64,000 nt of DNA. It comes from Collybia mongolica. Taxonomy: Eukaryota > Basidiomycota > Agaricomycetes > Agaricales > Clitocybaceae. The notes under the pieces were generated by a model. The model was not told where the DNA came from. It saw only the letters and a list, made by a program, of their open reading frames with translations, and searched no databases. Position 1 is the first letter of the stretch, and every line of letters begins with the position of its first letter. Position numbers and translations under genes: made by a program. Shown piece by piece: positions 58,119-64,000 of this stretch. The stretch spans positions 2,728,001 to 2,792,000 of the forward strand of contig JAAXNY010000004.1 of the NCBI GenBank assembly GCA_013420905.1, given 5' to 3'.

Positions 58119-59826
58119 TCAGATATCAAATCTGCGCACAATTGTCTGGTTAACTTCTGATGTGACTATACATCTATCGTCGAAAGCGACCATGCTCTTC
58201 ACTGTTTCACTTTCTCTAAAACGCTCAAAGGTCGGGGTCGGCGAAACCTCCGTCCCCGTTCCGGCCTCCAGATCCCAGACCCAGAGACTGCCGTTTGACC
58301 CAAGGCTAACACATCGTCCATCGGCAAGAGCGAGCGATGATATGGGGCCTACTTGGCCGTACAAGTTGCGGACAAACGTTAACCTTGGAGGGGGTGATGC
58401 GACCGAGTTCACAGATGGTAGATGCAGGCGATACAACTGTAGGGTCGTCATGGAACTTGTATACTGGCTTGGTCCAGCAGAAGTCGCGTCCACGGATGAA
58501 GAAAGGTGGATATTTTCTCCTGGAGCAACGACAACCCACTTTCCGTCGGTCTGAGTATCTGCCACTCGCGATACTTTGCGACTCCATTGCTCGCGGATAG
58601 CCGTGAGTTTGGTGTCATCAATCCAACCTTGAGGAACATCGAAAGCTCTGACTGTGCGCGTTGATACCACGTTCATCTGGCCAACGGTAGTCTGTGAAGG
58701 AACCAGGCGAGATCCAGACACATCGTCACATACCCCTTGTGTGGGTCCCGATATGACAAGTTCAGTTACACCAACTGACCAATGCGATGGGTAAACAGGG
58801 GCCGCGTATATAATTATGAGTTTGTAGTTTGCTGGTGTAGGAGTGGAGAGCACCAGAGACGTAGGTGGAAATGAAGTAAAAGATGTCAGGGTCTGCCTGT
58901 GTTGTGCGATATCACCTGAGACGTCGTAAAGAGATATGCTGAAAGTGGTTGAAAGAGTGATGAGGAGCGGATGGTGATACACGGCTTGTAAGACAGGCAA
59001 GTTCCTGGTGCTCCCTCGCCTTCGGATACGCCCGAGCTTCTCGTGTGAAGCAGATAGGTGCAGTGGGTTGATCAAAAAAAATATAAACTCTCCTGTTGAC
59101 AAGAAGGATGCTAGGCGGATATGACCAAGAGACGGTGGAGCCTGGTCAATAGCTAGTGTCGTAATTTGACATGGATTACTTGATATTTGGGAATCACAAC
59201 GCAGGATGTGGCTTGCCCCCGGTGGACCGAACAGATCAATAGAGGGGCGAAGGGAGGGACACGAAGGAGCCACGATTGTGAGGTGACCAGCGAGGTGAAT
59301 GTGCATTGGATAGGGGTCCTCTGACCTGCTGATGGTGGGAGGTATGAGTGGATCTAGTCGGTCAATCCCACAGCGGCCTAGTAAGTTTTTATGTTCAGTA
59401 GGCATACTTCAAGATCCCGTAGGGCGCACCCTTTCTCCAGTTCGAGCTTATTCTAAACATCCACTTCCAATCTTTGGGGGCGTGTGAACCCGCTGCTCGA
59501 CCTGGAAGGGACCTTACTTCTCGACCGTCAGATCTTGCACGAAATCCCCTGGCACCTCGAAGGCGGGGTCGCCCGAAAGTGACTAGGTAAAGGTTCCTCC
59601 AGAGTTCGTTATCGGCCGCAAGCCTACACCATTTTCTGTTTGTAGACTGAGCAGTACAAAGATCTACCCAGGAGAGATGTGAGAATATACATAAGATAAG
59701 TTCATCGTACAGCGAATCGTCGAATGATAGCACGTTTCTTGGTCTAGAGTGTTCCACTGGCCTAAGGGAGTCACGAAAGCGCTTAGGAGTTAGTAAGGGC
59801 GCAGAGGATAGATATCGCTTCAACAT
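58119..59826 (-). CDS. F-box protein with C-terminal beta-propeller-like region
   Basis: Start ATG 59824-59826 (MLKRYLSSAPLLTPKR). An F-box follows: DDSLYDELILCIFSHLSWVDLCTAQSTNRKWCRLAADNELW (split here only by reading), ending LYLVTFGRPR. A 52-nt intron (59378-59429) joins NWRKG to RCGIDRLDPL. The remaining 400 residues show weak repeating units with LWVWDLEAG and VGPISSLALADGRCVSLGS that fit WD40/RCC1-like blades. Such proteins are usually substrate adaptors of SCF ubiquitin ligases. A longer start at 59928 is in frame but would leave 25 bp to the divergent gene. Stop 58119-58121. Confidence 0.72.
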
Positions 59827-59953
59827 GGTGCAAAACGCTCGACGCTCATGTATGAGCCTCAGGATTACAACCACGATTTCACACGGAAGTGAACTCCGAT
59901 TTGATTTCCAACTCGAGCTCAATCTCACAACTCCCCATGCGAATAGTTATGAA
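59827..59953. promoter_or_regulatory. Divergent promoter of the F-box and MORG1 genes
   Basis: 127 bp between divergent start codons. No TATA box or obvious palindrome. Confidence 0.4.
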
Positions 59954-61153
59954 ATGAATCTATCTCGTGGTTTCCAACAACTTCCTCGATCACTTCACGT
60001 ATCACTTGAAAATCACAGGGGCTCTGTGAATGTCGCCCGCTACGCAAAAGGAACAGCAAAATACGTTCTTACAGGTGGCCAGGATAGGTCTATCCGTCTT
60101 TGGAATGCAAGTCTTGGGTCTGAAATAAAGGTGTTTACTGCGCATGGTTATGAGGTCCTCTCGATAACAGTGTGAGCGATTCTTCAATTTGACACCCCTC
60201 TAAACCTAAACACTCGAATACAGGTCTCACGACAACGCGAAGTTTGCTTCTTCGGGGGGTGACCGATCCGTGTTTCTATGGGATGTTGCCACTGGTGTCG
60301 CCATGCGAAGAATCGCCGGGCACATGAGCAAAATTCATGTCGTGGAGTTCAATGAGGATGCCACTGTAGTTGCAAGTGGTGCGTCATTCTCCTTTCGTCA
60401 TTCATGAGGGCTTTTCAAGATTTTTAACCAGGCTCCTTCGACTCCACGGTGAGATTGTGGGATCTTCGGTCAGTGGACAAAATATTGCGCAAGAACATGG
60501 AATGACTTTATCTAGTGCTCAGTCGCGACAAGCAATTCAGGTCTTGGAAGAAGCGCGTGACGCAGTACAAACGCTTCACATAGGATCAACGACTGTCACG
60601 ACGGGGTCTGTTGACGGTCATGTCCGCACCTATGACCTTCGAAAGGGAGAACTTAGGTCGGACTACTTGGGGTGTACGTCACCTTAAACCCCTGACGAAT
60701 GGATACTGAAGTCAAATTAACAGCTCCAGTTACATCTGTTGTACCTACCCAAGACAACCAGACTCTCTTAGTAACCACACTGGATTCACATATTCGCCTT
60801 ATGGATATGACATCTGGAAAGATGCTCAACGACTTTACGGCACACGTAAACGATTCTTATCGGTGTCGCGCTTGTTTTGGCCATGCAGAAGCGTCTGTCA
60901 TATGTGGTGATGAAAATGGTATGATATGGGCTTGGGATCTTCTTGATGTGAGTTGGTTCCAGTAATTCATATCAGCTCCGAAACTGAGCAATAGCTATTG
61001 ACGCAGGCAAAAGTACTCTCTCCCAATCCACCCCCCAAGGCGCACTACAAGGTTATCACATGGACCGAACATCACCCGATGGATGCAAATGAGATGATCA
61101 CCGCGAGTGCTGATGGGACCGTAAAAGTGTGGCGACACTCCGAGACAGATTGA
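59954..61153 (+). CDS. WDR83: MORG1/WDR83-type WD40 protein
   Basis: ATG 59954 (MNLSRGFQQLPRSL). WD40 repeats follow in order: HRGSVNVARYAKGTAKYVLTG then GGQDRSIRLWN; HGYEVLSITV joined by an intron to SHDNAKFASSGGDRSVFLWD; GHMSKIHVVEFNEDATVVASG to FDSTVRLWDLR; QVLEEARDAVQTLHIG with GSVDGHVRTYDLR; APVTSVVPTQDNQTLLV with DSHIRLMD; and a final SADGTVKVWRH. The short DLR / SAQSRQAIQVLEEARDAV junction spans an intron at about 60467-60514. WDR83 scaffolds MAP-kinase components in animals and is also found with spliceosomes. TGA 61151-61153. Confidence 0.88.
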
Positions 61154-61378
61154 TCGATCCCACAATTTTACTCTCAGAACGATCGAGTTTGTGTCGAGCA
61201 TGTACTAAGATTTCTAAGGGGGAAGGAAGTCCGAACACTGCAGGATAATACCTTGGAAGGAGGTGGCGAATACTAGCAGGGCTGCTATAATGATAAGTCA
61301 AAATGCACCTCACAGTTATCTCTGAGTGTGGTGCTGCGAGACATCGTATGGTAACGAAACAGTCTTCCTTTGATACCT

Positions 61379-61888
61379 CTATCGCTTGACTTGACTGAGA
61401 GCCTCTTCACCCATGAAACTTGAGCTGACTGTAGACACGTTCAAATAGCCATGCGCTCACCTCTCCTGGTAGCATCCTCGAGTAACTGAGTGTCCACATG
61501 TTCAGATGGAAGTTGAACGTAGCGAACAACGGAACCGCGAATGAAGCAGTTCTTGACTGCCATCTGCAAACAGCTTTCAATACCCATACCATCCCTCAAT
61601 ACTTGATGGCGCACCATGTGGGGATGTCTTCCTTCGTCTAACACTTTAATGTTGTCCAAACGTATATTCAGAAATCTATGTATTATCACAACGAATTCAT
61701 GGTCTTGTGAGGAACTGGCCCTTACTGGTCGACCGATTTTAGAATCCCTGTGATCGAAAGATCATTCTTGAGCTCAACCGTGACCTGTTGGTCAGTGAGG
61801 GTTTTGAATACCGAGAAGATGAGCTAGATTGACGTAGGTTCGTTATAGTTGTGGTTGATCTGAATTTGATGTTTGAAAGACAAACCAT
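61379..61888 (-). CDS. LSM2: LSM2, Sm-like protein of the U6 snRNP / decapping ring
   Basis: Five coding exons: 61888-61886 (ATG only), 61823-61726, 61675-61615, 61563-61461 and 61404-61379. The product is about 96 residues. The spliced start is MLIFSVFKTLTDQQVTVELK, then NDLSITGILKSVDQ / FLNIRLDNIKVLDEGRHPHM / MAVKNCFIRGSVVRYVQLPS and EHVDTQLLEDATRREALSQVKR, closely following LSM2 throughout, including the Sm1 and Sm2 motifs. LSM2 sits in the Lsm2-8 ring on U6 and the Lsm1-7 ring in mRNA decay. Introns are 62, 50, 51 and 56 nt. Not using the last intron would give a slightly different tail (GERMAI). Confidence 0.92.
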
Positions 61889-62401
61889 TTCTAGGAAAAG
61901 CCTGTGTACACTGTTGGTAAGATGTAGTAGTGAACACCTTATGCTTTCGGTCCAAAGACAATATTTGGTTCGCGCGCAAAATAAGCGGTTCGTGCCGGGT
62001 CTCTCATAATTGTGATTGGATCATTAGTCGGATTGATCCATATGTAGGAACGTGATACCAGACTAGATCCCCCTGCAAGGAATCCCGAACTCATTATCAC
62101 TTATGATGAACACTCTTCCTCATCTATCCCTGTTGAATTCTGTATAGTTGCCCAAGTTGCTTATATAAAGAGTCATCAAGATTTTGTCTGGTCCAGCTGA
62201 TGGAACTGCTGCCCCCATCCACTAGTACTAGAGATCGCTAATCAGGTACATAGCTTACAATCCGCAAAGGATCTGCGGAGCATGTTTCGTTTTTTCATAT
62301 GCGTGTGCTGCATACAATCATATCAAAGTTCGGGAGTTAAGAATCATATTTTTGTGGGCCCCAAACAGTATAAGCAATGAAGTGAAAGACCAAAAAAGAT
62401 C
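61889..62401. other. Intergenic between two minus-strand genes
   Basis: 513 bp upstream of LSM2 and downstream of RPS8; no frame or repeat recognised. Confidence 0.4.
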
Positions 62402-63318
62402 TTAAGCGTGAGCGTGTTTCTGCTTGCCAGTCCTGATCTTCCTGAGGTAAAACTGACGTAAAAATGTTAGTTTGAGTCCAAGTTAACGAGAGGCGCTCTT
62501 ACCTCGAGCTCCTTGCCTTCAAGAATATAGCCGTCGGCGCGGCCTGACTGGCCAGGTCGGCTTGAAATGGTAGCATACAGTCGGCCGGCAGCGAATTGAG
62601 TTTCCAACAGAGGGTCAACCTTGGCCTCTGTAAAGCCAAAAGTTAACTGATAGTGGGGAATAAACCACGGCAAGAAACGAACCCTTCTTCTTCTCGTCGA
62701 GATTACGCTGCGCATGATTTGAGAGTTTTTTAGGCTCTGCACCTTCATCAGCTGCGGGTGCATGGGACTTTCCTCTTTTCGTCACGGGTTGGGCGTACTA
62801 TTCGATAACTATATGAGATAAAATAGAGAAGGACAGTAGTTCTTATACTTACGTGAGACTCGTACCATTGACGGAAGGGGGTGGCATCGATTTGAATAAT
62901 AGCGCTCTTAACGAGAGTGTTGGTTCGGACAAGCTCGTTGTTGGAAGCGTTGTAAACCTGACAGTAGTATGTATATAATGATGAGTACTATTTTTCCGCC
63001 TGATAGAGCACACTCACAACACCGATGATCCTCGTCTTCTTTGTAATGTGTTCCGATCCCCATGCGAAGTTGCCTCCATCCAAGCGAAGTGCACGGTACT
63101 TCAAGTTACCTCCACGCACTCGAACAGTATGCACGCGCTTGGCACCAAGTTTGGTGTTAGCGGCTTGACGACCGAGCTCAAACTTTCTCTTCTTGCGATA
63201 GTGGGAGCGTTGGGCCCCCGTCTCAGAGCGCTTGTGTCGGGAGGAGCGGGAGATACCTATCGCAGACAGATAAATGAGTTTTTGTCGTGGATTCCCGGGG
63301 TTGGCATTCCTCACCCAT
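62402..63318 (-). CDS. RPS8: Small-subunit ribosomal protein eS8
   Basis: Exons: 63318-63315 (ATG plus one base), 63256-63018, 62957-62853, 62797-62683, 62627-62503 and 62452-62402. The protein starts [19 protein letters not shown] and continues [66 protein letters not shown], then [17 protein letters not shown] and [20 protein letters not shown], as in all eukaryotic S8 proteins. Structural protein of the 40S subunit. The open frame runs on upstream to 63440, but that extension is intron plus leader. Introns of ribosomal protein genes often host snoRNAs; I did not recognise one here. Confidence 0.95.
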
Positions 63319-63722
63319 GTTGCGATGTCTTTAGGATAGCGAGTCGTGAGGGTGGCGAGGGTTTGTGATGATACTCGAAAATAAGGTTTGTGTAGATTCA
63401 ATCTCAGACCGGTCAATGCCGTCAAGCAGAGACCTCGCATGTGATCACAGATAATATTGAATATCCTTCCCGCGATTTAGAGCAAATCAGTAACTTTAAA
63501 AAGGCTGAGTCAACTTGCTGCTTTCAATACGCCTATCAAGACTGTTGTAGGCGCCTCTATGAACATATTTTTCGAAAGCATTGGAACTCCCACCGAACAT
63601 GTTTCCAACACCGCTGCTTGGGCATGGTCACCTCGCATTCTCAGCGTGCCTTCAATGTGAATCACTCACCTTTTGTATAAGCCTTGTGTTACCTGCATAT
63701 TCTCCTTCAAACCTCTTCAATC
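63319..63722. promoter_or_regulatory. Divergent promoter region RPS8 / UGP1-like gene
   Basis: 404 bp with pyrimidine-rich stretches just upstream of both starts. No gene; no RPG-type factor site was identified. Confidence 0.35.
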
Positions 63723-64000
63723 ATGTGGTTCTTTCAGTACCCAGCGCGTCGCTTCCGTCGCTTCCGTCGTCATGCAGCACAACGTATCACCAGCTATACG
63801 AGCGGCCCCGCAACCAAGGCTATGCGAAACGAAATAAATCAGCTCATTGATAGCATATCCGATCCAACCGCACAAAAGGTTAAATAATCGAATTTGTGCA
63901 ATACTTGTATGCTAATAGTGCACAGGCATTTGCGACTGAAATGCAGGGCTTCATTCACCTTTACAAACGATTCGTTGGAGAGGGCGCGAGTAATGAATCC
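63723..64000 (+). CDS. N-terminus of a UTP-glucose-1-phosphate uridylyltransferase-like protein (partial)
   Basis: ATG 63723 opens MWFFQYPARRFRRFRR, a basic lead, followed by TKAMRNEINQLIDSISDP. An intron (about 63884-63926) joins TAQK to AFATEMQGFIHLYKRFVGEG, reaching the window edge. This resembles the N-terminal helices of fungal UGP1 (MRxELxxLxDxxxDP...FxxEMxxFxxLFxRY), but the diagnostic nucleotide-binding loop lies outside the window. The basic N-terminus is unusual and the true start may be further upstream. Confidence 0.45.

Noticed and set aside
59827..59928. Earlier start for the F-box gene
   Set aside because: It would leave 25 bp to the divergent gene, and the added residues have no family support.
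62988..63440. N-terminal extension of RPS8
   Set aside because: The extra residues are intron and leader; the conserved MGISRSS start is formed by splicing.

Overview
The window looks like basidiomycete (probably Agaricomycete) nuclear DNA. Genes are split by many 50-60 nt GT-AG introns, are closely packed on both strands, and alternate with blocks of nested transposable elements (TEs). The elements are typical of mushroom-forming fungi: a Plavaka/CACTA-like transposase relic, hAT elements with 8-bp target duplications, a Tc1/mariner element, a LINE with RNase-H-like C-terminus, solo LTRs and a Helitron-like ORF. Gene models were built by hand from open frames, splice signals and remembered family consensus; no search was run.

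Layout. 1-14350 is a TE island: the 5' end of a LINE copy, an old gene with a SAP-like motif broken by a 1.5-kb hAT-type element, a complete LINE (5621-12187, minus) with its own LTR-like insertion, and a Tc1/mariner element (12271-14347) whose transposase is split by a solo LTR. 15299-35510 is a gene block: CSC1/RSN1-type channel, two divergent SAP-motif genes, mitochondrial P-loop ATPase, NAB2, a Pho85-type cyclin, an Mpr1-like acetyltransferase, TDA10-like kinase and RER1. 36000-39760 is a second TE patch: Helitron-like relic and a MITE carrying a retroposon. 40426-48487 holds an IMPACT-domain gene, two unrecognised conserved-looking genes and a TEN1-like telomere-capping gene. 48500-57560 is a third TE island: Plavaka relic and a second MITE copy carrying an apparently intact hAT element. 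58119-64000 is a dense gene block: F-box/beta-propeller gene, MORG1/WDR83, LSM2, RPS8 and the start of a UGP1-like gene.

Most genes are housekeeping genes with no operon-like logic. Several are divergent pairs sharing short promoters: TDA10/RER1 (63 bp), F-box/MORG1 (127 bp), the SAP pair (477 bp). RNA metabolism is well represented (NAB2, LSM2, RPS8, WDR83).

The most interesting observations are the insertion chronology readable from target duplications and CpG loss, a divergent pair of SAP-motif genes sharing an intron position, a compact TEN1 gene visible only after splicing, start-codon-only coding exons in LSM2 and RPS8, 10-nt and 6-nt microexons in RER1, and a Tc1 element whose long terminal repeats are each bounded by inverted copies of the same motif. 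I did not find a clearly new biochemical system.
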